Shown piece by piece: positions 33,397-45,177 of a stretch of DNA of 64,000 nucleotides. The stretch covers positions 31,618,326 to 31,682,325 of the forward strand of contig OY821791.1 in NCBI GenBank assembly GCA_963682175.1, written 5' to 3'. The notes under the pieces were generated by a model that was given only the letters and a program-made list of their open reading frames with translations, was not told where the DNA came from and searched no databases. This stretch comes from Triglochin maritima (taxonomy: Eukaryota; Streptophyta; Magnoliopsida; Alismatales; Juncaginaceae). How positions within the stretch are numbered: the first letter of the stretch is position 1; the number at the start of each line of letters is the position of its first letter. Made by a program: the position numbers and the translations under genes.

Positions 33397-35534
33397 CTTG
33401 GGACCATGAGACCTGAGAAGGCAAACATTGAGGTAACCCCACCTTGGGCTAGGTTGTGTAATCTTAGGTTCACATGATGGTTAGTTGTTGTAAGTAAGTC
33501 GGACCGAACATTGTATGTATGTACATGCTACGAGATCATGTCTTGTATATGTGTGGAAAACATGATCGAACTTTTGAAGATATGAGTTTTCATATGTATG
33601 TATCTCTTGATATGGTGCATAACAAAACTACACAACAGAACAAAAATACTAATTTAATTACAGCAGGGAAAACTTATGTTTGGGTATGTATGAGAATTCA
33701 AAAGTAGAGTTCTTTTTTGAATTAAAATTCATGGAAGTCAGAGATAGAGAATCGAATCTCACCTTGCATACGAATTTTGAATCGTAAGGCCAAGAAACCA
33801 TGTGAAGCTCGGTACGTATTTATGGGAATTTAAGATGACTTAACCAAATCAAACCGAAATTAAACTGAAATTTCATGTTTGTGTCAAATATTTGATAATT
33901 AAATTCAAATGCGAAAGAGAAACATGCATGATGGGACCTTAGAATAAAGTAAGTGATTGAGTACCACACATGTAATATCCGCTACTTGAAGATAGCCCCA
34001 CATGTACGTACTATATATTCTCCCTTGCTAGTGCTACGATATATGCTGTGAATTATACTTAGCTCCTAATTACAAGTTATATTCCTTCAAATCATGTAGG
34101 TAACAATTTACCTAATGCCACAATTACAAGTTTCAAACTTGACATAGATATAAAGACTCTAGACATAACTTGATACATCACTAAGCTTAAATGATAAAAA
34201 GAACTGCTTCAGCAACTTTTCTTAAAGATTAAGATTATCAATTGTAGGGTGTAAGACTAAATGGAGATATATCCTGATATAATTAGCATTTAGGGATTAT
34301 TAGGGTTCATTAGTATAGCAATTACTTCATCTCCAAGTGTTTGGAAACAAAATAATCGTTACTTCAAATATTCCTTCTTGTTACGGCCTTAGTCTCATTT
34401 GTTGACATTTCGAGGCTCGATCTGTCTTCAATGAAGTTGATTTGGGCTTTTGGCAATGATTGGAATGTCTCTTGATGATAGAATTCAGCGCGCATCGATT
34501 GTCATTTTATGTTCTAATGATGTCATTTCTAGTGCAAGGGCTTAGTTGGTTTTGTTGGATGGATTTGGCAGAATTGGGAATAAGCATGACAAGCGATTTC
34601 AGATTACATAACTGTGATTCAATCACAGAAGAAGTTTTACCGTTTTCTCCATCAACAAGTTGTGAAATTTTAATCAACGCCATTCGTTAGAAAAGAACTC
34701 ATATATCCTACGGTTTGTTAATTAATTAATATGAAGACAATTGAATTCAGGACAACTGTTTGATAAGTAGCTTCTAAGATCTAAAATAGGGTAGTAGCAA
34801 ATACAGATTAGTACATCAGCAAGGAATTCATGCCCTACCACCTGTCTTAGTAAGGAGCTAAATATGTCCATCACTTAATTTACACCAACCTTATTCAACC
34901 TGCATTACCTCTTGATTTCCCAATAACGGATCAACGCAAGAGAATTTAGTGAGCTGGAATAAAATAAATGAACAACTAAACCAGGAAAAAAAACTGAATG
35001 AGAGTGGTCAGAAATAACAGGTTAGACCCAAGAATTATCTCTGCCATGTCTTAAAATCTTCAGAGAGCGAATTGAAATTTCAAGGAGAATAAGTGTTTGG
35101 GAAGCCTAGCTCAATGTTACAACGTTGGTGAATGTCTTACTTGACAGCAAATTTGAAGGATAAGTCTGAAGTTGGACTAACAGAATACTAGACTTTTCAA
35201 CTAAGTACTCTAAAAGGGTCCTCTGTCGGGTGCATTATTGTTGCAACTTGTGACCATGTATGTACGTACATGCTATGAGATCTGGTCTTATGTGTGGAAA
35301 ACTCGATCGAACTTCTGATATGAGTTTTCATATGTATGTATCTATTGATTTAGGTTCAGCCGAAACTGAAAAACATTGCAGCTCAAATTTCTAGTAACAT
35401 AAAACAAGCTCTGTGATTACAAACAAACTTTATTCTTATATGGTCACGAAAAATAAGTATGAAGTTCTATACATGCATGAGATTCATATGAGTCGTTGTC
35501 TTGTCTCTCTCACTTTGGAAGGTGCATTATTGTT

Positions 35535-35563
35535 TCGCATAAGAATCAACTTTCTCGACCACC
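35535..35563 (-). pseudogene. Second scrap of resistance-gene-like coding sequence
   Basis: GCATAAGAATCAACTTTCTC plus GACCACC repeats, with two changes, a stretch of the larger fragment (35896-35922). On the minus strand it reads VVEKVDSYAKQ, compared with VVEIVGSYAIQ. It is about 30 bp only. Confidence 0.45.
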
Positions 35564-35710
35564 ATGTCTTAGAAACTTCAGAGAGCGAATTGAAATTTCA
35601 AGGAGAATAAGTGTTTCTGAAGCCTCAATGTTACAACGTTGGTGAATGTCTTAGTTGACAGAAAAATTGAAGGATAAGTGTGAAGTTGAACTAACACAAT
35701 ATTAGACTTT

Positions 35711-35968
35711 TCAATTAAGTTCTCTAAAAGGTTGTCTCATAGTGGAATGAGTGGGACACTTTTTTATTGTGGTGGTTGACACTACAATAGTCCCACTTGT
35801 GTCAGCATCGACAAGCAAAGCCTTGATCATCTGAAGAGTCATCTTCATCTTGTTGAGATCTTTTGTGAACCCCAGAACAGCCGCAACCTGTTGGATCGCA
35901 TAAGAACCAACTATCTCGACCACCAACTCAACGGTCGTGCCAAGGATCGATTCTCCCGCTCCAGCCAT
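35711..35968 (-). pseudogene. Rx-type coiled-coil N-terminus of a CC-NBS-LRR gene, truncated
   Basis: From the ATG at 35968 the minus strand encodes MAGAGESILGTTVELVVEIV then GSYAIQQVAAVLGFTKDLNK and MKMTLQMIKALLVDAD. This is the pattern of the Rx N-terminal coiled coil of plant CC-NBS-LRR immune receptors: a helix, the VxGxxxDLxKLxxTLxMIxAxLxDAE-type second helix, then a break. Homology ends after about 60 residues, and no P-loop, NB-ARC or LRR follows. It may be a first exon left behind, or a transposon-carried fragment. No expression evidence is visible. The match is to a general pattern, so membership of this family is probable but not certain. Confidence 0.6.
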
Positions 35969-37514
35969 GATGGATGGAACAACACTCACTTGTATGGAAT
36001 GGATGGATGGATGTTTGGAGGGAAAACATAACAGCACACTTAAACTTTGGGACTTTATTAATATATTAGACTCTTATATGAGTCATTGTCTCATAGTGGA
36101 ATGAATGAGTTGGATACTCTTTTCATTTCATATGATGGTCGAGACGTCAATATATATTCTGTCGGGTGTATTATTGTTGCAACTTGTATGGATGTTTGGA
36201 GGGAAAAACAATCTATGTTCTAGCAAAGCCGAGTGACTTAGTCAAAAATTGCCTATTAAATGATAAGTTCTTTTAATGAAATTTTAGTCTAAAATCATAT
36301 GGTGTTTCAAATTTTTGTAGCATGTAAAATCCTTAGAACCATCTCAAGTCAACTTTTGTTCATACAAAATCATTGGTTCTTTTGGAAGTCAGAAATCAGC
36401 TTCAGCAGAAACTCAATCTCCAACATTGGTTTTAATTCTAAAATGGTAACAATAAAACATTGCAGCACAAAATTCTTAGAAACTTTAAGCAAGCTTTGTG
36501 GTTATAGACAAGCACGATTTCTATTTGGTCCCTTTATTTCTCACCCCTAGAGAAAGATATGGGACCTTAGAAGAAAGCAATAATTGATTGAATACCACAC
36601 ATGCATTACCCTCAAGCTTGAGAGCACTTGAAGATAACCCAATGCATGTCCACTCATGCACTATCCTCCTTGCTAACCTGCTAGAAAAATGTGGTCTGAA
36701 TTATATATTGAGAATCACATATTTTACATATTAGAAATGATAGTTAAGTCTAAAATCAATATCTTACATGATGTATAGCTGAACTTGCTTGAAGTAACAG
36801 AATATCTTACATGATCCATTTTTCCCCACACTCTTCTACTAAGCCACGAAACTAAGCTGGCTATAGAGGCTTCATGATGATTTTTGCGTTCACACATCCG
36901 TCAAGGTCCGCTCACCATCGATGCAACGTGAGGTACATTAGAGATTTTGCACTAACTGAACTCACACCATTTTGGGACAATTCACTGAGTATTAATGGGC
37001 AATTGAAAATTACTAATTCTTCACAACCAGAATCCCTCACTTTGAGGGATGAGTATTTCCTCCAAGGAACAATCAATGGGGGTTAGCCTTGGACAGAACA
37101 AGAACGACAATGCTTCCATACATTGTTGATTATCATTTGCGGAAGTGATGATATTTTGGTTCGTGTGAAGTTGAGGCATGACTATCTAAATGATCTATAT
37201 TTCTTATCTATTGTGAAATCGCAGATTGTCAGTTGCATTTCGAATCATTTGGTCAATTGGAAACAACCTCACTGTTTTATAGTGGTAGGGTTGTGTAATA
37301 CCACCCCCCAATTACCTTGGTTAGGCAGGAGCCTCTTTTGAGGCACTAAGGTAATGTTGATGTTAATGATATGTTCTATAAAAATCATATACTGTATTAT
37401 GATTTACAATACTTAAAAAAAGCTTAAGAGTCAAATATCATGACCACTTTGAATTTGCAGTATAGATTTTCAGTCCTGCTAAATCTGGTTTCATATATAG
37501 TCCGATCAAGTTTA

Positions 37515-37655
37515 TGTTTAGGTGGTGGATTAGAAAAGGTTGAGATGGATTGAGATGGACGGCTGAGATTGGTTTGGATTGAGTATAAAAGGTTTGGATT
37601 CATCTCTCTCTCTCACTTCTCTCTCTTCTCACTCATCTCTCTCACTCTCCTGTCG

Positions 37656-37693
<38 letters not shown>

Positions 37694-39214
37694 TCTCTCT
37701 CTCTCATCTTTTGGTAGCTCGTTGAGGTTTGGGAAGAGAGGAGCGTGTTGTTGTGGTCGTGTTGCCGGAGGAGGGATCACGTTCGGAGTTTTCGCCGGAG
37801 GAGAAGTGCTCGTGGAAGCGACCTTCGTGGGTTCTTCAACGGCTTCTTCAAGCCATAAAGGTATGCCAAGCTTTAGTTTAATCCTCTCTTAAGCCTTCGT
37901 GAGGATTGGAGTGGCCGACGGTAGGCCGAAAAGCTCGTCGAGGGTCTTGCAATAGCTTTTCTGCTCTGGAACGGTCGACCGGTGGGTTGGTGCGGTCGAC
38001 CGGGCATAGTGTATTTCGGGCAAAACTCTTGCACCGGTCGAACGATACCCTAGGGGTGGTCGACCGGTGGTGCAATCTTCACAAGAGGAAGAGGCTCTGG
38101 GTGTTTTCGGTCGAACGGGTCCCCTTTGCCGGTCGACCGAAAGCACTGTCGTAAGTCGGTTGGGGGCGTTGACCATCCAAACGGTCGACCGCTCGTTGAC
38201 TTGTCCGGCCGATGACTTAAGTTAACTTAATGGCCATTCGACCGGAAGAGTTGTTTCGGTCGACCGTGTAGTGTGGATTGTTGGTGGAATTTACTTGCTG
38301 TGATCGGTCGACCGTTTATGGATTTTAGTTCGACCGATTGTTTCTTTTGAGAAAAGAGGATTTCACTGATGGATTTCGGTCGAACGGGGCCCTTTTGTCG
38401 TTCGACCGGTTGGACGTTATTTCGGTTATTTTGCGGAATAGTAGTGGAGTTCGGTCGTTTGTTTATGGATTTTAGTTCGACCGTTTGGGCACTGTTTTGC
38501 CTATGGATGCTTGTGTCGTGTGTGGTTGGATCTGCCTCGAGGACAACGGGTCCCCGACCTTTTTGGGGAGACGGTACGACATGCCGGCCTGAGAGGAAGA
38601 TCGTGGTTGTGGCTCTCCGGAGCGGTGCTTTGTGAGCACGTTGTTTTGGCCGATGTTTTTCCGACGGTGCCTTGTGAGCACGTTGTTGTGGCCGATGTTT
38701 TTCCGGCGGTGCCTTGTGAGCACGTTGTTGTGGTCAAGACTCTGGCGGTGCCTTGTGTGCACGTGTGTTGTGGGGTTGGGGTGAGAGGACCCTTGAGACC
38801 CGTGGCCGATGCTTTCCGGCAGTGCCTTACGTGTACATGTGTCAGTTGTGCTTTTACTGCATTTCTCATTTCATGTCTCACATATACATGTTATGTTCAT
38901 ATCTTAGGGGTTTGTCATACGGGGTTTCCCAATGGGAAACTCAGGCATAGTTTTGTTGCATTTCAGGTCGTATGCATCAGTAGGAGGTGGTGACTGAGGG
39001 CGGGAGCACTCAGACCAGATCCTGTCTTCATATCTTTTGAGGTTGATGATCACTCTGTATCTAGTGAGACCTTTTGTCGTTGTAATCATCTTTGATTCTT
39101 GTATCAGACAGTTTTCCACTTATTATATATGTATATGTTGTTTGGTAACGACCCCGGTGTTGGTTCTTTTATCTGTTTAAAGTTTTAAATTTTCCGCTGT
39201 TTCGGGGCGTTACA
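37515..39214 (+). repeat. 5' LTR of F
   Basis: Matches the 3' LTR from TTTAGGTGGTGGATT onward and ends GGGGCGTTACA. TATAAAA is at 37584-37590, only about 100 bp into the LTR, so U3 is short and about 1.6 kb of the LTR would be transcribed. A CT microsatellite lies at about 37652-37690. Confidence 0.85.
37964..38490 (+). repeat. Array of GGTCGACC palindromes in F 5' LTR
   Basis: About seven perfect GGTCGACC palindromes, mostly inside CGGTCGACCG, plus a similar number of one-base variants (GGTCGAAC, GTTCGACC) in about 530 bp, irregularly spaced. The same array is at 42776-43290 in the 3' LTR and, diverged, at 45649-46240 in G. Confidence 0.8.
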
Positions 39215-39216
39215 AT

Positions 39217-39231
39217 TTGGTATCAGAGACT
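39217..39231 (+). other. Primer-binding site, initiator tRNA-Met type (F)
   Basis: TTTGGTATCAGAGAC, three bases after the LTR; TGGTATCAGAG matches the tRNA 3' end. Confidence 0.75.
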
Positions 39232-39345
39232 TTCAGTCCCAGTGTGCCTGTCCAATGAAACCACCTTAGAGGTCTTGCATTTAGTTGTCATTCATCATGC
39301 ATTCATGATCATTAATTCATTGTCGTTTCCTGTCCTCTTGTGTAG

Positions 39346-40363
39346 ATGCCTCTGAGACGTGTGAGGCCACCTTCACGTTATAGGGGAACCAGTAAGGAGA
39401 CTGGTAGGGAGGACAAGGAGGAGGAGAGGAGGACCCTTCAGGGAACTCTTGGTAGGCTGGGCAAATTTCTCAAGCGTCAGTCTGCACAGTCTGAACAGGC
39501 AGGGGCAGGAGCAGTGCTGGATCGATTTATGCGTCATCACCCTCCTTCCTTTGATGGTAGCGGTGAACCGGAGGCAGCTGAGGATTGGGTCTTCAAGATC
39601 TGGAAGATCTTCAGAGCGATCGGATGTCCTTCTGAGAGGCAGGTGGATCTAGCCACCTATGTGTTGGACGGAGAAGCGGCCAGCTGGTGGAGGTCCACGT
39701 CGGCTGTTGTTTTCGAGGACAGTGAAGAGGTGGGCTGGGAGGAATTCCTCATGGAGTTCAACCAGCAGTATTTCTCACAGCATGTGTGTGACAGGAAAAG
39801 GAAGGAGTTCCTGGCACTTGAGCAGCGAGATATGACGTTGGTGGCTTACATTAGCAGGTTTCACGCCTTGGACATTACTGCCCAGAGACATATGTGACGC
39901 CGGAGCAGAGAGCTCGGAAGTTTATCTGAGGGTGGAGGCCGCAGTTCCGGTCTCGTGTGACTACGAGTATGCCGCAAACTTTAGCTGATGCTGTGAAGTT
40001 TGCGACGACAATGGATCAGGAACACCAGGAGACGGTAGAGGCAAGGAAGGTGCAGACGAAGGCCAATGTGTGACCTGGAGTTCAGACTTCGGGAAATACA
40101 GGCAAGAGGCCCCGAGTTGATAGCGGTGGATTTCAGCAGTCAGGGCAGTGTAGGCAGTGTGGTGGAGTTCACCCCGGGCGTGGATGTGGGGCTCGTTCAG
40201 GTGCATGCCATGGGTGTGGCCAGATGGGTCACTTCATTCGTTTCTGCCCGAGTAGGTCAGGTGGACCTAGTGGACGACCGGGTTCCTCCTCAGCTAGTGG
40301 AGCGGGACCGAGTCGACCAGCTGCATCACCTCAGCAGGGGAAGAGTTCGGGTCGTGTCTTCAC
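39346..40363 (+). pseudogene. gag: Chromovirus Gag, frameshifted
   Basis: The ATG at 39346 opens MPLRRVRPPSRYRGTSKETG. A capsid segment follows (FDGSGEPEAAEDWVFKIWKI ... ASWWRSTSAVVFED ... FNQQYFSQHVCDRKRKEFLA), typical of chromovirus Gag. Near 39885 the frame shifts; the neighbouring frame continues VTPEQRARKFI and meets a TGA, later PQTLADAVKFATTMDQEH. The zinc knuckle CHGCGQMGHFIRFC (CX2CX4HX4C) is at about 40202-40246 and is followed by GGPSGRPGSS...GKSSGRVF. At that point sequence jumps into RNase H (see next entry). Gag would form the particle and bind RNA; this copy is dead. Confidence 0.83.
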
Positions 40364-42290
40364 CATGAGAAGAATTACTTAACTCATGATCTGCGTTGTG
40401 TGTTGATGCAGCACGGGAAAGTGGTCGCTTATGCTTCGAGGCAGTTGAAGGTTCATGAGAAGAATTACCCGACTCATGATCTGGAGTTGGCAGTGGTGGT
40501 TCACGCGCTGAAGACCTGGAGGCATTACCTTTATGGAGAGCAGTTTGAGGTCTTCAAAGATCATCAGAGTCTGAAGTATCTGTTTTCGCAGAAAGAGTTG
40601 GACATGAGGCAGCGCAGATGGCTCGAGTTCATAAATGATTACGACTTCACCATTTCGTATCATCTAGGGAAGGCAAATTATGTTGTAGATGCCTTGAGTA
40701 GGAAAGTGGAGTTGTCAGCTGCTAGCTTGTGCATTCAGGAGTGGAGGTTGCTTGAGGCCTTGACGGAGTGGAGACATTTTACGGAAGGCTCTGATGGGGC
40801 ACTGATTGCGGGACTTCGAGTGGAGCCGCAGATAGTTTCGAGAGTTGTTCAGGCTCAGAGAGCAGATGATGAGCTGGTCAGTCTGATGCAGTTAGCTGCT
40901 AAGGACGGATCAGACTTCGGTGTCGGAGTCGATGGGGGCTTGAGTTTCAGAGGCCGGATCTGGGTACCGAGAGCAGGTGATCTGAGGAATACTATCATGG
41001 AGGAGGCACATAGAGCCAGATATTCCATTCACCCGGGGAGTACCAAGATGTATAAAGACTTACAGCGGAGTTTCTGGTGGAAGGGGATGAAGCGAGACAT
41101 AGCAGACTTTGTGTCCAGGTGCCTGGTTTGTCAGCAGGTGAGGATTGAGCACCAGCGGCCAGCAGGGCAGTTGCAGAGTATAGTTCTGCCATAGTGGAAG
41201 TGGGAGCACGTGACGATGGATTTCGTCACCGGGTTGCCAAAGACGAGGAGATCTCACGACGCGATTTGGGTCATAGTTGATCGATTGACCAAGTCAGCAC
41301 ATTTTCTGGCGATCAGGACCACCTTACCTTTGGAGGGTTTGGCGAAGCTGTACGTCGAGGAGATTGTCCGGTTACATGGAGTGCCGGTGAGTATTATCTC
41401 TGATCGAGATCCGAGGTTTACCTCCAGATTTTGGGGTAGTCTGTAGAAGGCTTTGGGGACTCAGTTGAAGTTCAGCACAACTTTTCATCCGCAGACAGAC
41501 GGGCAGTCAGAGAGGACTATCCAGACGCTAGAGGATATGCTGAAAGCGTGTACTCTGGATTGGGCAGGATTTTGGGATGAACACTTGCCGTTGATCGAGT
41601 TCGCCTACAACAACAGCTACCATTCGAGCATCGGGATGGCACCGTACGAGGCTCTGTACGGTCGGCCTTGTAGATTGCCGGTATGCTGGAATGACGTAGG
41701 CGAGAGGCAGCTGGTTGGGCCAGAGATTTCTCGGATGTATGCTGAGAAGGTTGGCGTGATCAGACAGAGGTTAGCGACGGCTCAGAGCAGACAGAAGAGT
41801 TACGCAGATAGGCGTGGACGAGAGTTGAGATTTGAGGTGGGCGATCACGTGTTCCTGAGGATTTCACCAACTCGTGGAGTGATGAGATTTGGGAAGAAAG
41901 GGAAGCTCAGTCCGAGGTACGTCGGACCGTTTGAGATTCTTGATTCTGTAGGAGAGGTTGCCTACCGTATTTCTTTGTTGCCACAGCTCTCGGGTATTCA
42001 CAACGTTTTCCACGTTTCTATGTTGAGGAAATACGTTGCCGATCTGTCGCATGTGATTGAGATCTGTGTTCCCGAGATCAGTCAGGACTTATCTCTCGAG
42101 GAGAGGCCCGTCGATATTGTAGATCGGATGGAGCACCAGCTCAGGAGGAGAACCATTCCGATGGTAAAAGTCAGGTGGCAACACCATAGCGAGCGTGAAG
42201 CCACTTGGGAGATTGAAGATGAGGTCTGAAAGAAGTATCCTGATTTGTTCGGTGAGGATTTGGTTCTAATTTCGAGGACGAAATTCTTTA
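40364..42290 (+). pseudogene. pol: Chromovirus RNase H, integrase and chromodomain-like end, with stops
   Basis: One frame with three nonsense codons: TAG 41192, TAG 41444 and TGA 42227. It opens with a duplicated [10 protein letters not shown], then [20 protein letters not shown] and the normal [19 protein letters not shown] (RNase H end, [17 protein letters not shown]-like VDALSRK). The integrase zinc finger is H...H...CLVCQQ (about 41010-41135), core Asp in [10 protein letters not shown], Asp in SDRDPRF and Glu in GQSERTIQTLE. The GPF segment LSPRYVGPFEI and a C-terminal VRWQHHSEREATWEIEDEV mark a chromodomain-type tail, which in chromoviruses helps target chromatin. Protease and RT are missing, deleted at the junction near 40364. 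Confidence 0.88.
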
Positions 42291-42302
42291 AGGAGGGTGG
42301 AT

Positions 42303-44000
42303 TGTTACATCCTAACCCTTTGCTAATTGGGTTTATTGTGTTTTAGGTGGTGGATTATAGGATGATGAGATGGTTTGAGATGGACGGCTGAGATTTGTTT
42401 GGATTGAGTATAAAAGGTTGGATTCATCTGTCTCCCTCTCACTTCTCTCTCTTCACACTCGTCTCCCTCTCTCACGCCTCTCTCCCTCGATCCTTTTCTG
42501 ATCCAGCTTGGGGGGAAGTCATGGAGGCGAGATCGACGACGCACGGAGGAGCTCAAATGATTGCCGGAGTCAAGGTGATCACGTTCTGGGTTTTCGCCGG
42601 AGAAGAGGGGGGTTTTGTGAGGAAGTGCTCGTCGGGATTCTTCAAGGGCTTCTTCAAGCCTTAAGGTATGCCAAGCTTTAGTTTAATCCTCCTTATAGCC
42701 TTTGTGAGGATTGTAGTGGTCAACAGTAGGCCGAAAGGCTCGTCGAGAACCTTGCAGCAGCTTTTCTGCTATGGAACGGTCGACCGGCGGGTTGGTGCGG
42801 TCGACCGGGCGTGGTGTTATTCGGGCAAAATCCCTTGCACCAGTCGAACGATACTCTTCGAGTGGTCGACTGGTGGTACGTTTTAGCAAGGGAAAGAGGC
42901 TTTGGGTGTTTTCGGTCGAACGGGTCCCCTTTGCCGGTCGACCGAAAGCACTGTTGTAAGTCGGTTGGGGGCGTTGACCATCTAAACGGTCGACCGCTCG
43001 TTGACTTCGTCCGACCGATAACTTAAGTTAACTTAATGGCCGGTTGACCCGAAGAGTTGTTTCGGTCGACCGTGTAGTGCAGATTGTTGGTGAGTTTTAC
43101 TGGTGGGAATCGGTCGACCGTGATTGTTTCGTCGTTCGACCATTGATGCTTTTTGAGCAAGAGATGATTTCACTGTTGGATTTCGGTCGAACGGGGCCTC
43201 TTTGCCGTTCGACCGGTTGGACGTTATTTCGGTTTATGGCGGAATAGTAGTGGTGTTCGGTCGACCGTTTATGGTCTTCCGTTCGACCGTTTGGGCACAG
43301 TTTTGCATATGGATGCTTGTGTCGTGTAGGGTTGGATCTGCCTCGAGGGCGACGGGTCCCCGGCCTTTTTGGGCGACGGTACAAGACATGCCGGCCTAAG
43401 AGGAGATCGTGGTTGTGGCTCTACGGAGCGATGCCTTGTGAGCACGTGTTGTGGCCGAGACTCTGACCGGCGGTGCCTTGTGTGTACGTTGTTGTTGCCG
43501 ATGTTTTCCGGCGGTGCCTTGTGAGCACGTGTTGTGGCCGAGACTCTGACCGGCGGTGCATTGTGTGCACATGTGTTGTTGTTGCCGATGTTTTCCGGCA
43601 GTGCCTTGTGTGCACGGGAGTTAGATATGCTTTTACTGCATTCTTCATTTCATGTTTCATATACACATGTTATGTTCATATATTAGGGGTTTGGCATACG
43701 GGGTTTCCTATGAGAAACTCAGGCATTGTTTGTTTACATGTCAGGTCGTGCACGTCCGTAGGTGGTGGTGACTGTGGGCAGGAGCACCCAGACCAGATCT
43801 TGTCTTTTATCTTTCGAGGTGGATGATTTCCCTTGCATATGTGTTGTATATCTTTTGTATTGGGTTGTAGTCATCCTTGACTCTTGTATTATATGGTATA
43901 CCACCTTATATTATATATACTTGTGGTTTGGTAACGACCCCGGTGTTGATTCTTGTATTTGTTTAAAGTTTTAAATTTTCTGCTGTTTCGGGGTGTTACA
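42303..44000 (+). repeat. 3' LTR of F
   Basis: TGTTACATCC to GGGGTGTTACA, 1698 bp, preceded by a purine tract AAGGAGGGTGGAT (about 42290-42302). TATAAAA at 42409-42415; GGTCGACC array at 42776-43290. It differs from the 5' LTR at many positions, so F is not recent. Confidence 0.88.
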
Positions 44001-44753
44001 GAAACTCAAATTAATAGAAGCTATTTAACATCCAAACGAAGTGATGACGGACAAGGATTAGATTTTTCGCGAATGCAAGAGCTAATAATTAATTTTCACT
44101 TCATCTATTCTTATCACGAGAGTCACTTCAATTGAAGGTAATAGGAGTGTAAAGATTGAAAGGCCAAAAAATTTGTGTTTACTAAGAGGATGATATTAGC
44201 TATTGTATTATATTATCAAATGTAAGTTCATTTACAACACAAAATTTTCACCCCCTTAATTTTTATGTTCTAAATTATTAGCCTCATTTCAATCAAATGG
44301 TACCTTAAAATCAAACAACATCAATTCCAAATACACATAATTTATTGGCTTTTGAATCGCATATTTTTATGGTGATTTTGATAATATAGTAACACAAAAT
44401 TATATGTTCTTTTCTAATTTGTAGACATCAACGATCGTCAAGCAAATATGAAAGTAAAAGAAAGTGACCATCTCAAATTTGTCAACGTGAAAAATTAGGA
44501 ATCATCCCGACATATTATAACAATATCCATCATTTTTTGCCTCTGTGATCTGCTCTATTTATGGCGGTTTTCTCATAATATTTACATGAAAAAACGGTTC
44601 TTATTCATTGGTGGACCGTGGACGTCAATGAGTCAAGGGACTAGGAAGATATTCACTATATGAATTGTAACGAAAAAAATGAAATCAAAATGCCAAAGTG
44701 TATTAGTTTTGGTAAATAGTATCACAAGGTTTGTAGAGTTTATAAGCAGGAAA

Positions 44754-44812
44754 CACTATTAGAAAAATAGGCTTCATCGACTGATACCCATCCGTCGGTG
44801 AACGATCGGGGA
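44754..44812 (+). mobile_element. Orphan CACTA-transposon end
   Basis: CACTATTAGAAAAATAGGC followed by ATCGACTGATACCCATCCGTCGGTGA in degenerate form is the typical terminal repeat of plant CACTA (En/Spm) elements. I find no matching opposite end in the window. Confidence 0.5.
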
Positions 44813-44825
44813 TGTTGTGTTTATA

Positions 44826-45003
44826 TGTCTCAATTTTGTTGTTGAAAGATACATATAATTTAATTTGAATGAGTAATGAAATGTTAAACTTCACTAATTC
44901 TTTTTAATTGAGACGTATAATTATGTCTAAATTTTGTTGTTGAAAGATACATATAATTTAATTTGAATGAGGATTGAAATGAAAAAGTTGACTAGTTCTT
45001 TTT
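44826..45003. repeat. Tandem duplication of about 80 bp
   Basis: TTTTGTTGTTGAAAGATACA and ATATAATTTAATTTGAATGA occur twice, about 100 bp apart. The surrounding 44001-45177 is AT-rich with no gene. Confidence 0.7.
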
Positions 45004-45177
45004 GGATTTAGTAAAATAAAGATATTTAGTTAAGAAGATAATTACTAATTATATAATGCATGTTGGACGTACGTCATCAATGTATGACATTAAAATTTAA
45101 AATCCTTCTAGACTACCAAAAACTATGATAAAGGTGACAACTAATGTGATGCGAAATCAAGATATCGCAAGATCTTA

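Larger units (their letters stand above)
33397..37514. other. Non-coding region with diverged local duplications
   Basis: No complete gene is seen. Diverged duplicates: about 33507-33620 with 35258-35345 (both with GAGTTTTCATATGTATGTATCT); about 35047-35215 with 35568-35735 (both with GAGAGCGAATTGAAATTTCA); and about 33930-34030 with 36550-36675 (GGGACCTTAGAA, CCACACATG). They surround the resistance-gene fragments. Confidence 0.6.
37515..44000 (+). mobile_element. F: Ty3 chromovirus (Tekay/Del-like), internally deleted
   Basis: Two LTRs (37515-39214, left end trimmed; 42303-44000) flank 3.1 kb containing gag and zinc knuckle, RNase H, integrase and a chromodomain-like end. Protease and RT are deleted. 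Primer-binding site is initiator tRNA-Met type. The 3' LTR begins TGTTACATCC; the first 40 or so bases have no clear counterpart at the left LTR, so a target duplication cannot be checked. Confidence 0.85.

Noticed and set aside
36874..37086. 70-codon plus-strand ORF
   Set aside because: Short, with no similarity recognised and no splice or promoter context.
37889..38993. Several ORFs over the GGTCGACC array and the CACGTTGTTG repeats of the F LTR
   Set aside because: They lie in LTR sequence on both strands, reflect palindromic repeats, and have no recognisable domain.
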